Shown: positions 6,153-15,241, counted from the stretch's first letter. The stretch: 40,212 nucleotides of DNA from Streptomyces sp. NRRL S-31 (GCF_000718775.1 NZ_JOCB01000081.1:1-40212), one strand, 5' to 3'. Notes: generated from the letters alone by a model not told the origin. Translations and numbers: made by a program.

Positions 6153-8348
6153 TCAGTCCTCCCCGTCAACTCCGCCAGGTTCCCGACCAGCGCAGATAGC
6201 GAGAACATCGGCTCCATAGCTGCGCAGCTTGCGACTGAGGACGCCGGGGATGCGGGAGAGTTCGGCGGGGTTTTCCGGGCACGCCTCCGCGATGGCCATC
6301 AGCGTGCGGTCGGTGAAGACGCAGAAGTCCGGCTGGCCGCTGCTGCGGGCCTGGACCGCCCGCCACTCCCGGAGCCGTGTGTAGAGCCCTTCGTCCATGT
6401 CCGAGGGGCAGTCCTCGCAGCGCATCAGTTTCATCTCGCCCGCGTCGGTGAGCGTGCGGCCGCAGACCCGGCAGCGGGCGGGCGTGCGCTGGGCCCGCCG
6501 GGGCACCGGAGCGGCGCTCGCGGTGAACCCGCGCTCGACGCCGCCGCCCGCACCGAAGCCGCCGTACCCGGCGGTGGGCGTGGTGCCGGAGCGCAGGCCG
6601 TCCAGGAAACGGCTCGGTCTGCGGCTCGCCCGTCCGCCGGGTGACCGGGACACGGCCCAGGAGACGTGGAGGCGTTCCCGGGCCCGGGTCACGCCGACGT
6701 AGAGCAGCCGGCGCTCCTCCTCGATCTGCTGGTCGGTGCGGGCGTAGGTGATGGGCAGCATGCCCTCGGCGACGCCGACCAGGAAGACGACGTCCCACTC
6801 CAGGCCCTTGGCCGCGTGCAGGGAGGCGAGGGTGACGCCCTGCACGGTCGGGGCGTGCTGGGCGTTCGCCCGCTCGTCCAGTTCCGCCACGAAGTCGGCG
6901 AGGGTGGCCCCGGGCCGGGCGGCGGCGAGGTCCTGGGCGAGACGGACCAGGGCGGCCAGGGACTCCCAGCGCTCTCTGACGGCGCCGGAGCCGGCCGGCG
7001 GCTCGCCGGTCCAGCCTTCCCCGGAGAGGACGGCGCGCACCTGCGAGGGCAGGTCCACGACGTCGTCGAGGAGGGAGTCGTTGCCGCCGAAGCGGGCCGC
7101 GCCGCGCAGGGCGATGTGGGTCTTGCGGATCTCGGGCCGGTCGAAGAAGCGTTCGGCTCCGCGCAGCTGGTAGGGGACCCCGGCGTCGGCGAGCGCCTGT
7201 TCGTAGGTCTCGGACTGGGAGTTGGTACGGAACAGGACGGCGATCTCGGCGGCCGGGACGCCGGCGTCCATCAGCTCGCGGATGCGGCGGGCGGCGCCTT
7301 CGGCCTCGGCGGGCTCGTCGGTGTACTCGGTGTAGACGGGGTCGGGTCCGGCGGGGCGCTGGGAGACGAGTTCCAGCCGGTGGTCGGCGGCACGGCCGCG
7401 GGCCTGGGCGAGCAGACCGTTGGCGAGGCGGACCACCTGCGGGGTCGAGCGGTAGTCGCGGACCAGCCTCACGACGGTGGCGCCGGGGTGCCGGGCGCGG
7501 AAGTCGAGGAGGTGGTCGGGCGTTGCTCCCGTGAATGAGTAGATGGTCTGACTGGCGTCACCGACGACACACAGGTTGTCCCGGTCGCCGAGCCACAGGT
7601 CGAGCAGCCGCTGCTGGAGCGGGCTGACGTCCTGGTACTCGTCCACGACGAAGTGCTGGTACTGCGTGCGGACCTGTTCGGCGACGTCCTGCCGGTCCTG
7701 GAGGACGGCGACGGTCAGCAGCAGGACGTCCTCGAAGTCGATGACCGCGCGGTCGCGCTTGAGGTCCTCGTAGGCCGCGTAGAGATGGGCGATCTCGGCC
7801 GGGTCGCGGGGGGCCTCACGGCCGGCCTTCGCAGCCGCGTACGGGTAGTCGGCGGGGACGGTCTGGGTGACCTTCGACCATTCGATCTCCGCGGTGACGT
7901 CCCGCAGCTCGTTCCGGTCCAGGCGGGTACCGAGGGCGGCGGCCGCGTCGGCGACGAGCTGGATCTTGCGGTCGACGATCCGGGGCATGGAGCCGCCGAT
8001 CGCTTTCGGCCAGAAGTACTGGAGCTGGCGCAGGGCGGCGGAGTGGAAGGTACGGGCCTGGACGCCCTGCGCGCCGAGCTGGCGCAGCCGGCCGCGCATC
8101 TCCCCGGCGGCGCGGGCGGTGAAGGTGACGGCGAGCACGCTGGACGGTTGCAGGATGCCGGCCCGCACCCCGTAGGCGATGCGGTGGGTGATCGCCCGGG
8201 TCTTGCCCGTGCCCGCCCCGGCCAGCACGCACACCGGACCGTGCAGGGCGGTGGCCACCTCGCGCTGCTCCGGGTCGAGCCCTTCGAGCACCGCGTCGAC
8301 CGATTCCGGTGCCTGCGGGAAAAGGGTGGAATGCGTTGCTGCTGTCAC
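6153..8348 (-). CDS. uvrD2: UvrD2-type superfamily 1A DNA helicase with zinc motif and HRDC domain
   Basis: A 731-aa protein from GTG 8348 (VTAATHSTLFPQ); a TGA closes the frame's alternatives just upstream. Walker A GAGTGKT is at residues 44-50, VDEYQDVSPLQQ is motif II, GDASQTIYSF motif III, and LYVGVTRARERLHVSWA motif VI. A cysteine-rich element (CRVCGRTL and CEDC, near 600-625) and a C-terminal HRDC domain (FTDRTLMAIAEACPENPAEL) are the UvrD2 architecture known from mycobacteria. It is a 3'-5' ATP-dependent helicase acting in DNA repair and replication. It is divergent from the mycoredoxin gene, and a DnaA-type box lies in the shared control region. It has no terminator before the whiB7 promoter, so some read-through is likely. 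Confidence 0.95.
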   Translation of the reverse strand: MTAATHSTLFPQAPESVDAVLEGLDPEQREVATALHGPVCVLAGAGTGKTRAITHRIAYGVRAGILQPSSVLAVTFTARAAGEMRGRLRQLGAQGVQARTFHSAALRQLQYFWPKAIGGSMPRIVDRKIQLVADAAAALGTRLDRNELRDVTAEIEWSKVTQTVPADYPYAAAKAGREAPRDPAEIAHLYAAYEDLKRDRAVIDFEDVLLLTVAVLQDRQDVAEQVRTQYQHFVVDEYQDVSPLQQRLLDLWLGDRDNLCVVGDASQTIYSFTGATPDHLLDFRARHPGATVVRLVRDYRSTPQVVRLANGLLAQARGRAADHRLELVSQRPAGPDPVYTEYTDEPAEAEGAARRIRELMDAGVPAAEIAVLFRTNSQSETYEQALADAGVPYQLRGAERFFDRPEIRKTHIALRGAARFGGNDSLLDDVVDLPSQVRAVLSGEGWTGEPPAGSGAVRERWESLAALVRLAQDLAAARPGATLADFVAELDERANAQHAPTVQGVTLASLHAAKGLEWDVVFLVGVAEGMLPITYARTDQQIEEERRLLYVGVTRARERLHVSWAVSRSPGGRASRRPSRFLDGLRSGTTPTAGYGGFGAGGGVERGFTASAAPVPRRAQRTPARCRVCGRTLTDAGEMKLMRCEDCPSDMDEGLYTRLREWRAVQARSSGQPDFCVFTDRTLMAIAEACPENPAELSRIPGVLSRKLRSYGADVLAICAGREPGGVDGED

Positions 8349-8387
8349 ACCGCCATGCTGCCAGGTCGCCCGGGGCGGCTGCGCCGG

Positions 8388-8396
8388 TTGTCCACA
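8388..8396 (+). other. DnaA-box match (TTGTCCACA) upstream of uvrD2
   Basis: TTGTCCACA is the preferred Streptomyces DnaA box. It lies 40 bases upstream of the uvrD2 start in the divergent region with the mycoredoxin gene. A regulatory DnaA site is possible; a single site proves nothing. Confidence 0.5.
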
Positions 8397-8470
8397 GGCG
8401 GGGGCTCGCAGTCGTACTAATGCGGCAGGTCTCACAGCCGGGGGCCCGGGGAGCGGGTATACCCCCGGCG

Positions 8471-8496
8471 GGAATGGTCCGCCGGGGGCACGCGTT
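8471..8496 (+). promoter_or_regulatory. Sigma-R-type promoter of the mycoredoxin gene
   Basis: GGAAT (8471-8475), 18 bases, GTT (8494-8496): an exact match to the SigR consensus (GGAAT-N18/19-GTT), 47 bases before the ATG. Mycoredoxins belong to thiol-stress regulons in actinobacteria, which supports it. Confidence 0.85.
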
Positions 8497-8543
8497 CTCC
8501 GAGTGGACGACCTTTTCCGAGCCGTCAGAGGAGAGCGAGAGAC

Positions 8544-8801
8544 ATGCAGGGCACCGTGACGATGTACAGCACGACGTGGTGCGGCTACTGCCGGCGGCTG
8601 AAGAGTCAGCTGGACCGGGAGGGCATCGCCTACACCGAGATCAACATCGAGCAGGACCCCGAGTCCGCCGCCTTCGTGGAGAAGGCGAACGACGGCAACC
8701 AGACGGTCCCCACGGTCCGGGTGGTCCCCTCCAGCGGCGGTTCCGAGGTCGTCATGACGAACCCGAGCCTGGCCCAGGTCAAGCAGGCCCTCACCGTCTG
8801 A
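8544..8801 (+). CDS. mrx1: Mycoredoxin (glutaredoxin-like, mycothiol-dependent)
   Basis: An 85-aa thioredoxin-fold protein from ATG 8544 with GAGGAGAGCGAG as ribosome site. The active site is WCGYC (Cys13, Cys16), the cis-proline loop is TVPTV (Pro56), and MTNPSLAQV closes the fold. It reduces mycothiol-protein mixed disulfides in the cytoplasm, taking electrons from mycothiol. Length and motif equal mycobacterial Mrx1, whose gene also neighbours uvrD2 and whiB7. A sigma-R promoter upstream implies induction by disulfide stress. A hairpin follows the stop. Confidence 0.93.
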   Translation: MQGTVTMYSTTWCGYCRRLKSQLDREGIAYTEINIEQDPESAAFVEKANDGNQTVPTVRVVPSSGGSEVVMTNPSLAQVKQALTV

Positions 8802-8819
8802 TCCCCGCACGGGTGCCGA

Positions 8820-8848
8820 GCCCCCTCCGGCCGAGGCCGGCAGGGGGC
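8820..8848 (+). terminator. Hairpin after the mycoredoxin gene
   Basis: Arms 8820-8832 and 8835-8848 pair with one bulged base; they start 18 bases past the stop. GC-rich with no U-tract. Confidence 0.65.
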
Positions 8849-8961
8849 CGCTCCGTACCGGCGGCCGGACCCCTCTTCACCGGGTCACGGTGCCCCTCGC
8901 GTCGCCGCGTCGAAGTGCTCGTCGGTCAGCGCTTCACCCCGGTTGAGCTGCGCCTTTCCGG

Positions 8962-9000
8962 CGGCAGGGCGGCCCCGATCGCTCCGGGGCCGCCCTGCCG
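8962..9000 (-). terminator. 15-bp perfect hairpin after nudC
   Basis: Arms 8962-8976 and 8986-9000 (CGGCAGGGCGGCCCC and its complement), 9-base loop, directly past the nudC stop on the minus strand. It also faces the mycoredoxin gene and may act in both directions. Confidence 0.85.
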
Positions 9001-9002
9001 TG

Positions 9003-9947
9003 TCACACGAAGCCGCGGGTCGGCAGGGGCTTGCCGTACCACATCTCGATCAGCCGGGCCGCGATGGAGATGCCGTAGGGCGGCAGCACCTCACCGGACT
9101 CGAAGCCCGCGTGCAGTTCCTCGCGGGAGAACCAGCGGGCCTCGTGTATCTCGTCCCCGTCGACATCGATCTCGGTGGACGTGGCACGGGCCATGAAGCC
9201 CAGCATCAGGCTGGACGGGAAGGGCCAGGGCTGGCTGGCGACGTACTCGACCGGGCCGACGGTGACACCGACCTCCTCGCACACCTCGCGGCGCACCGCC
9301 TGCTCGATGGACTCGCCGGGCTCGACGAAGCCGGCGAGCGTGGAGAAGCGGCCCTCCGGCCAGTGGACCTGGCGGCCGAGCAGGATGCGGTCCTCCTCGT
9401 CCGTGACCGCCATGATCACGGCCGGATCGGTGCGCGGGTAGTGCTCGGCGCCGCAGGCCGGGCAGCGGCGGATGTGCCCGGCCGCCGCGATCACCGTGCG
9501 CTCACCGCAGCGGGAGCAGAAGCGGTGGGTGCGCTGCCAGTTCTCCAGGCCGACCGCGTGCACCATCAGCCCGACGTCGCGCGGCGACAGCAGGAGGCCG
9601 GCCTCCCGCAGCCCCGCGGGACGCGCGGACTGGTCGATACGGCCGGGCAGCGAGTCCTTCTGGAGCGCGAAGTAGCTCACGCCTTCCACGTCGGTGCCGA
9701 GGAAGTAGCGGTGCGCCTCGGTGAGCGGCGCCTCGAAGGACGGCGTCATGACGAGTTCGGTACGGCCGTCCGGCGTCTCGTCGATGAGCACCTGGCCGCC
9801 GGAGACCACGAAACAGCGGGTCGTGGGGTGGCTCCACGCTGCCGCGAGCCATGCCTCGTCCAGTCGGTGGTGGGCGGCGCGGTCGATGCCGCTCGGGGCG
9901 GTCAGCGAGATGGGTCGGTCGGCTGTGTGGTCGGTCCAGGTGGTCAC
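9003..9947 (-). CDS. nudC: NAD+ diphosphatase NudC (Nudix hydrolase)
   Basis: A 314-aa protein from GTG 9947 (VTTWTDHTADRPISL) with GGAAG upstream; a TTG four codons earlier is a weaker choice. After an N-terminal domain comes a four-cysteine zinc site (CSRCGERT and RRCPACGAEHYPRTDP), then the Nudix box (GFVEPGESIEQAVRRE through CEEVGV), and the NudC-specific SQPWPFPSSLML motif that sets NAD(H) specificity. The enzyme splits NAD(H) into NMN(H) and AMP, and NudC enzymes also remove NAD caps from RNA. The same gene lies beside uvrD2 in mycobacteria. A strong terminator follows. Confidence 0.95.
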   Translation of the reverse strand: MTTWTDHTADRPISLTAPSGIDRAAHHRLDEAWLAAAWSHPTTRCFVVSGGQVLIDETPDGRTELVMTPSFEAPLTEAHRYFLGTDVEGVSYFALQKDSLPGRIDQSARPAGLREAGLLLSPRDVGLMVHAVGLENWQRTHRFCSRCGERTVIAAAGHIRRCPACGAEHYPRTDPAVIMAVTDEEDRILLGRQVHWPEGRFSTLAGFVEPGESIEQAVRREVCEEVGVTVGPVEYVASQPWPFPSSLMLGFMARATSTEIDVDGDEIHEARWFSREELHAGFESGEVLPPYGISIAARLIEMWYGKPLPTRGFV

Positions 9948-10103
9948 GTGTGCTTCCAACTCCCCCAGTACAACGGTTCTTGCGGCGGGTGGTTCGGCGG
10001 GACGTAGGGCGGGAGGGCACCGGGTCTCGGGCGCGGGCGGGGCGGCGGGGTGGTCGGTCCAGTGTCCCCCGCGCGCGGTGCCCGTCCGTACGGCGCCGGC
10101 CGG

Positions 10104-11507
10104 TCAGGGTGTGGGGCGCCAGTTTCCGGCCAGATCACCCCACAGGTAGGCGCTGGTCTCGACACCCTTGAGGAGGAGGTCCAGCTCGACCTTCTCGTCG
10201 GGGGCGTGCCAGCCGTCGGACGGGACGGAGATGCCCAGGAAGAGCACCGGGGCGGCGAGGACCTCCTGGAGGTCGGCGGCGGGTCCGGAGCCGCCCTCGC
10301 GGGTGAAGCGGACCGGTCCCTCGAAGGCGCGGCCCATGGCGCGGACGACGGACTGCAACGCGGGGTGGTCGAGCGGGGTCAGGCACGGGCGCGTGGCCGA
10401 GCCGAAGTCGATGTCGTACCGGATCCCGGCGGGCACCTGCTCGGCGGCCCAGGCGCGGACGGCCTTCTCGATGTGGTCCGGGTCCTGGCCCGCGACCAGC
10501 CGGAAGGAGAGCTTCACCATCGCCGTGGCCGGGATGATCGTCTTGCTGCCGGGGCCCTGGTAACCACCGCCGATGCCGTTGACCTCGGCGGTCGGACGGG
10601 CCCAGATGCGCTCCAGGGTGGTGAGCCCGGCCTCGCCGTGGGTGGCGTACGACTTGGCGGCGCGCAGCCAGCGCTCCTCGTCGAAGGGCAGCTCGGCGAA
10701 GAGCTCTCGCTCGCGCTCGGTCAGCTCGACGATGCCGTCGTAGAAGCCGGGGACCGCCACGCGCGCGTCCTCGTCGTGGAGGGCGGCGACCAGGCGGGCG
10801 GCGGCGGTGGCCGGGTTGGGCACGGCGCCGCCGAAGGAACCCGAGTGGATGTCCTGGTCCGGGCCGTACAGCCGGATCTCGCACTCGGCCAGGCCACGCA
10901 TGCCGGTGCACACGGTCGGGGTGTCCGCGGCCCACATGCCGGTGTCGGAGACGATCACGGCGTCGGCGGCGAGCCGCCCGGCACGCTCCTCCACCAGGGC
11001 CCGGAAGTGCGGGGAGCCGGACTCCTCCTCGCCCTCGATCAGCAGCTTGAGGTGGACGGCCGGCGCGGTGCGGCCGGTGGCGGCGAGATGGGCGCGGACG
11101 CCGAGTGTGTGGAAGAACACCTGGCCCTTGTCATCGGCCGCCCCGCGCGCGTAGAGGCGGTTCTCCCGGACGACGGGCTCGAAGGGGTCGCTGTCCCAGC
11201 CGTCCTCGCGGGCGGCGGGCTGCACGTCGTGGTGGCCGTAGACCAGGACCGTGGGCGCCTCCGGGTCGTCCGAGGGCCACTCGGCGAAGACCGCCGGGGC
11301 GCCCGGGGTCGGCCAGACCTCGGCCGTCGGGAAGCCGGTCTCCTTGAGTTTGGCGGCGAGCCAGTCGGCGCTGCGCCGCACGTCGGGCGCGTGGTCGGGC
11401 TGGGCCGACACGGACGGGATGCGCAGCCACGCGGTGAGGTCGTCGAGGAAGGCCGCGCGGTGCTGCTCGATGTACGTGCGGACGGCGCTGTCCGGGGTCT
11501 GGCTCAT
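10104..11507 (-). CDS. M20-family metallodipeptidase
   Basis: A 467-aa protein starting at ATG 11507 (MSQTPDSAVRTYIEQHRAAF). Metal and catalytic residues of the M20 family are all visible: VYGHHDVQPA near residue 90, ARGAADDKGQ near 123 (bridging Asp), EGEEESGSPH near 157 (catalytic Glu and metal Glu) and VSDTGMW near 185. A dimerisation lid domain sits in the middle. It hydrolyses dipeptides or amidated amino acids in the cytoplasm using two zinc ions. It is 53 bases downstream of adnB on the same strand, with nudC following 156 bases later, so a shared transcript is possible. The exact substrate is unknown. Confidence 0.92.
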   Translation of the reverse strand: MSQTPDSAVRTYIEQHRAAFLDDLTAWLRIPSVSAQPDHAPDVRRSADWLAAKLKETGFPTAEVWPTPGAPAVFAEWPSDDPEAPTVLVYGHHDVQPAAREDGWDSDPFEPVVRENRLYARGAADDKGQVFFHTLGVRAHLAATGRTAPAVHLKLLIEGEEESGSPHFRALVEERAGRLAADAVIVSDTGMWAADTPTVCTGMRGLAECEIRLYGPDQDIHSGSFGGAVPNPATAAARLVAALHDEDARVAVPGFYDGIVELTERERELFAELPFDEERWLRAAKSYATHGEAGLTTLERIWARPTAEVNGIGGGYQGPGSKTIIPATAMVKLSFRLVAGQDPDHIEKAVRAWAAEQVPAGIRYDIDFGSATRPCLTPLDHPALQSVVRAMGRAFEGPVRFTREGGSGPAADLQEVLAAPVLFLGISVPSDGWHAPDEKVELDLLLKGVETSAYLWGDLAGNWRPTP

Positions 11508-11560
11508 GCTCCCGAGCCTATCCGCCCGCGACCGCATCCTCGGAGGGCGATTCGTCACAC

Positions 11561-14500
11561 TCAGGTCGCCCCCGGTGACCGTTTCGTCACCCGTGTCGCC
11601 GACCGGGCGGTTTCCCCGGTGAGCAGCCGCTCCAGCGCGGCCCGGTCCGGCAGCCCCCGGGGACGTACGACCTCGCCGCTGCGCACGTACAGGAAGGCGG
11701 CCGTGACCGACTCGGGGGGCACGCCCTGCTGCTCGGCCCAGGCCAGCCGGTAGACGGCGAGCTGGAGCGGGTCGGCGGTGCGGCTGCGGCTGGTCTTCCA
11801 GTCGACGATCTCGTACGTCGCCCCGTCGCCCTCGCCGTGCCGGTAGACGGCGTCGATGCGGCCCCGGACGACGCGGCCGGCCAGGGTGAGCTGGAAGGGC
11901 GCCTCGACCCGGTACGGGGTGCGCCGGGCGTACTCCGTGCGCTCGAAGGCTTCCTTGAGGGCTTCCAGATCGCGTTCGTCGTCGATCTCGGCGTCCCCGC
12001 CGGGCAGCTCCTCCGGCTCCAGCAAGGGCAGGGTCAGCTCCTCGAAGCGGGTCTCGACCCAGGCGTGGAAGCGGGTGCCCCGGCGGGCGGCCGGCTGCGG
12101 GGGGCGCGGCATGGGGCGCGCGAGCTCCTGTGCCAGGCCGTCCGGGTCCTCGGCGAGACGCAGCAACTGGGACGCGGTGAGCGTGGCGGGCAGGGGGACG
12201 TCGGTGACGGTCCGCCGGGCACGCAGCAGCTCTCCGGTGAGCGCGTCCAGGTCGCGGTCCCAGGAGGCGATGGCGCGCGCCTCCTCGGGGGTGAGGGGGG
12301 CCGGGACCGACGGCCCGCCGGAGCGGGGGCGGCTCGGCGGGGCCGGCGCCTGGTGGGGAACCGTGGGCCGCCCGGCGTCACGGGCTGCTTCGGCGTCCCG
12401 GGCCTCCGGGGCTGCGGGGGTGTACGGGAGGGGGGCGGACGTGTCGTCCTGAGGCGGATCGTCGGGGGCGAAGGGGTCCTCGTCGGGTGCGAAGGGGTCC
12501 TCGGCGTAGGCGAAAGGGTCCTCGTCGGGTGCGAAGGGCTCCTCGTCGTAGGAGAAGTGGTCCTCGTCGTGGGGGAAGTCCTCACGGGTGGAGTCGTCGT
12601 GGGGGATGTCCTCCTCGCCGGGGACGTCCTCGTACGGCTCGGCGTCGTACGGCGGGTCCTCCGGTGGCGGCGCGGGCCAGTCCGGGTGCTGGTCGCCGAC
12701 GGGATCGTGCGGGGCCGGACGGGGGCGGGTGGCGAGGGCGTCCAGGTGGGCGAGGACGGTCTCGGCGGCGGCGCGGCGGCGGGCCAGCGCGGCGTCGTCC
12801 AGCGGGAGCGGCCACACCTGGTCGGCGGTGGCCGCGTGCAGGGCCGGGTTCTCCGCGTCGTCGGCCGGTTCGTCCGCCCACGCCTCGATCTCGCCGTACC
12901 CGGCGGCGCAGTGGTCGTACAGGGCCCGGAGGAAGTCGGAGGGGCCGCGCTGCTTCTTCTGGCTGGGCCCCCACCAGTGGCCGGAGCCGAGCAGGAGCGA
13001 GCGGGGGCGGGTGAAGGTGACGTAGCCGAGCCGGAGTTCCTCGGTGTGCTGGTGGTCCTTCATCGCCTCGTGGAAGGCCTTCATGCCGCGCGAGTCCCAG
13101 CCGTCGACGTCGGGCAGGGTGTCGGCGTCGCCGCGCAGGGCGTGCGGCAGCACCTTGGCCTGCGCGGTCCACTTCTCACGGCCCTGGGCGCTGGGGAAGG
13201 TGCCGGTCACCAGTCCGGGGACGGCCACGACGTCCCACTCCAGGCCCTTGGACTTGTGCGCGGTGAGCACCTTGACGGTGTTCTCGCCGCCGGGCAGGGC
13301 GTTGTCGAGCCCCTTCTCGTACTGGGCGGCGGTACGCAGGAAGCCGAGGAACGCCAGCAGGGTCGCCTCGCCGTCGCTCGCGGCGAAGGCGGCGGCGACG
13401 TCCAGGAAGTTGGACAGGGTCTCGCGGCGGCGGGCGGCGAGCGCGTGCGGGGAGGCGGCCAGTTCAACCTCAAGCCCGGTGACGGCGAGGACGCGGTGCA
13501 GCACGTCCATCAGCGGGTCGGCCAGCGAGCGGCGCAGGTCGCGCAGTTCGGCGGCGAGCCGGGCGAAGCGCACGCGCGCGTCGGGGGAGAACGGCAGCCC
13601 GTCGTCGGCGCCGCTCTCGGCAGAGCCGTTCATCGGCGTCTCGAGGAAGGTGTCCAGGGCGTCCGCGAGCGAGATGACCTCGGCCGGGTCGACGCCCTCC
13701 ACGGCCGCGGCGAGGCGGCGGTCGGGGTCGTCGGTGCCGTCCACGCGCGCGTGGGCGACCAGCAGACGGGCGCGGCGGCCGAGCAGGGCGAGGTCGCGGG
13801 GGCCGATGCGCCAGCGCGGTCCGGTCAGCAGGCGCACCAGGGCGGCGTTGGCGCCCGGGTCCTGGAGGACCTCGCAGACGGCGACGAGGTCGGCGACCTC
13901 GGGCAGGTGCAGCAGCCCGGAGAGGCCGACCACCTCGACGGGGACGTCACGGGTGACGAGGGCGCCCTGGATCTCGGCGAAGTCGGCCGCCGTCCGGCAC
14001 AGGACGGCGATCTCGCCGGGCGGCGTGCCGGTGCGCACCAGGTGGGCGAGGGAGTCGGCGATCCAGTCGATCTCCTCGGCGTGGGTGGGCAGCAGGGCGC
14101 AGCGGACGGTGCCGTCGTGCTCGGCTCCGGGGGCCGGGCGCAGCGCCTCCACGCCCGCGTGCATGGCGCGCAGGGGTGTGGCGAGGCCGTTGGCGAGGTC
14201 GAGGAGGCGACCGCCGCTGCGGCGGTTCTCGCTGAGCGCCTGCCGGGTGGCGGGCCGGCCGTCGGCGTGGCGGAAGTGGTCGGGGAAGTCGTCCAGGTTG
14301 GCGACGGAGGCGCCGCGCCAGCCGTAGATGGCCTGGCAGGGGTCGCCGACGGCGGTCACCGGGTGGCCGGTGCCGGCGCCGAACAGGCCCGCCAGCAGGA
14401 CGCGCTGGGCGACCGAGGTGTCCTGGTACTCGTCCAGGAGCACCACGCGGAACTCCTCGCGCAGTACGCGGCCCACCTCGGGGATGCCGGCGAGGCGGGC

Positions 14501-15241
14501 CGACAGGGCGATCTGGTCGCCGAAGTCGAGCAGGTCGCGCCGGCGCTTGGCGGTCCGGTAGCGCTGGACGAGGTCGGTCAGCTCGCGGCGGGCCGCGGCC
14601 GTCTCGGGGACCTTGCGCAGCTCGGCGTTGCTGAGCTTGGCGCCTTCCAGGGTGTGCAGCAGGTCGGCGTCCCAGGCGCGCAGTTCCTCGGGGTCGACGA
14701 GGTGTTCGGCGAGTTCGGAGTCGAGGGCGAGCAGGTCGCTGACGAGGTCGGCGAAGGAGCGGGTCAGCGCCGGGTACGGCCCCGGGGCCTCGCGCAGCAC
14801 GCGCGCGGCGAGCTGGTAGCGGGTGGCGTCGGCCAGGAGGCGCGAGGTCGGTTCCAGGCCGAGCCGCAGGCCGTGATCGGTCAGCAGCCGGCCGGCGAAG
14901 GCGTGGTACGTCGAGATGACCGGCTCGCCGGGAGGGTTGTCCGGGTCGATGGTGTCGGGGTCGGTGACACCGGCCTTGACCAGCGCCTTGCGGACGCGCT
15001 CGGCCAGCTCGCCGGCGGCCTTGTTGGTGAAGGTCAGGCCGAGGACCTGCTCGGGGGCGACCTGCCCGGTGCCGACCAGCCAGACCACGCGCGCGGCCAT
15101 CACGGTGGTCTTGCCCGACCCGGCGCCGGCCACGATCACCTGCGGGGCGGGCGGCGCGGTGATGCAGGCCGTCTGCTCCGGGGTGAACGGGATGCCGAGG
15201 AGCTCCTTGAGCTGCTCGGGGTCGGTGATACGGGCGGGCAT
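11561..15241 (-). CDS. adnB: AdnB-like helicase-nuclease subunit
   Basis: A 1226-aa protein from ATG 15241 (MPARITDPEQLKELLGIPF). The motor begins with Walker A GAGSGKTT (39-46); VLLDEYQDTSVAQR is motif II, GDPCQAIYGWRGA motif III, LTAHKSKGLEWDVV motif V and LGYVTFTRPRSLLL motif VI. A RecB-type nuclease domain lies at the end (EIVDWKTSRS near 1147, followed by QLAVYRLAW). AdnA-AdnB heterodimers resect double-strand breaks in actinobacteria. The order, AdnA gene first and this one 94 bases after, matches mycobacteria. Between motor and nuclease is an acidic repeat-rich insert (about 865-930) that lengthens it beyond the ~1100 aa of mycobacterial AdnB. Motif VI reads TFTRPRS instead of the usual TRAR, a possible weakening of ATPase function. 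Confidence 0.92.
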   Translation of the reverse strand: MPARITDPEQLKELLGIPFTPEQTACITAPPAPQVIVAGAGSGKTTVMAARVVWLVGTGQVAPEQVLGLTFTNKAAGELAERVRKALVKAGVTDPDTIDPDNPPGEPVISTYHAFAGRLLTDHGLRLGLEPTSRLLADATRYQLAARVLREAPGPYPALTRSFADLVSDLLALDSELAEHLVDPEELRAWDADLLHTLEGAKLSNAELRKVPETAAARRELTDLVQRYRTAKRRRDLLDFGDQIALSARLAGIPEVGRVLREEFRVVLLDEYQDTSVAQRVLLAGLFGAGTGHPVTAVGDPCQAIYGWRGASVANLDDFPDHFRHADGRPATRQALSENRRSGGRLLDLANGLATPLRAMHAGVEALRPAPGAEHDGTVRCALLPTHAEEIDWIADSLAHLVRTGTPPGEIAVLCRTAADFAEIQGALVTRDVPVEVVGLSGLLHLPEVADLVAVCEVLQDPGANAALVRLLTGPRWRIGPRDLALLGRRARLLVAHARVDGTDDPDRRLAAAVEGVDPAEVISLADALDTFLETPMNGSAESGADDGLPFSPDARVRFARLAAELRDLRRSLADPLMDVLHRVLAVTGLEVELAASPHALAARRRETLSNFLDVAAAFAASDGEATLLAFLGFLRTAAQYEKGLDNALPGGENTVKVLTAHKSKGLEWDVVAVPGLVTGTFPSAQGREKWTAQAKVLPHALRGDADTLPDVDGWDSRGMKAFHEAMKDHQHTEELRLGYVTFTRPRSLLLGSGHWWGPSQKKQRGPSDFLRALYDHCAAGYGEIEAWADEPADDAENPALHAATADQVWPLPLDDAALARRRAAAETVLAHLDALATRPRPAPHDPVGDQHPDWPAPPPEDPPYDAEPYEDVPGEEDIPHDDSTREDFPHDEDHFSYDEEPFAPDEDPFAYAEDPFAPDEDPFAPDDPPQDDTSAPLPYTPAAPEARDAEAARDAGRPTVPHQAPAPPSRPRSGGPSVPAPLTPEEARAIASWDRDLDALTGELLRARRTVTDVPLPATLTASQLLRLAEDPDGLAQELARPMPRPPQPAARRGTRFHAWVETRFEELTLPLLEPEELPGGDAEIDDERDLEALKEAFERTEYARRTPYRVEAPFQLTLAGRVVRGRIDAVYRHGEGDGATYEIVDWKTSRSRTADPLQLAVYRLAWAEQQGVPPESVTAAFLYVRSGEVVRPRGLPDRAALERLLTGETARSATRVTKRSPGAT
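12457..12640 (-). repeat. In-frame acidic repeat coding for DEDPFA-like units in AdnB
   Basis: GTCCTCGTCGGGTGCGAAG-like units recur at ~30-base spacing and encode repeated (D/E)EDPFA(P/Y) blocks, such as FAPDEDPFAYAEDPFAPDED. This Asp/Glu/Phe/Pro segment lies in a linker between motor and nuclease and is likely to vary in length among strains. Confidence 0.85.
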
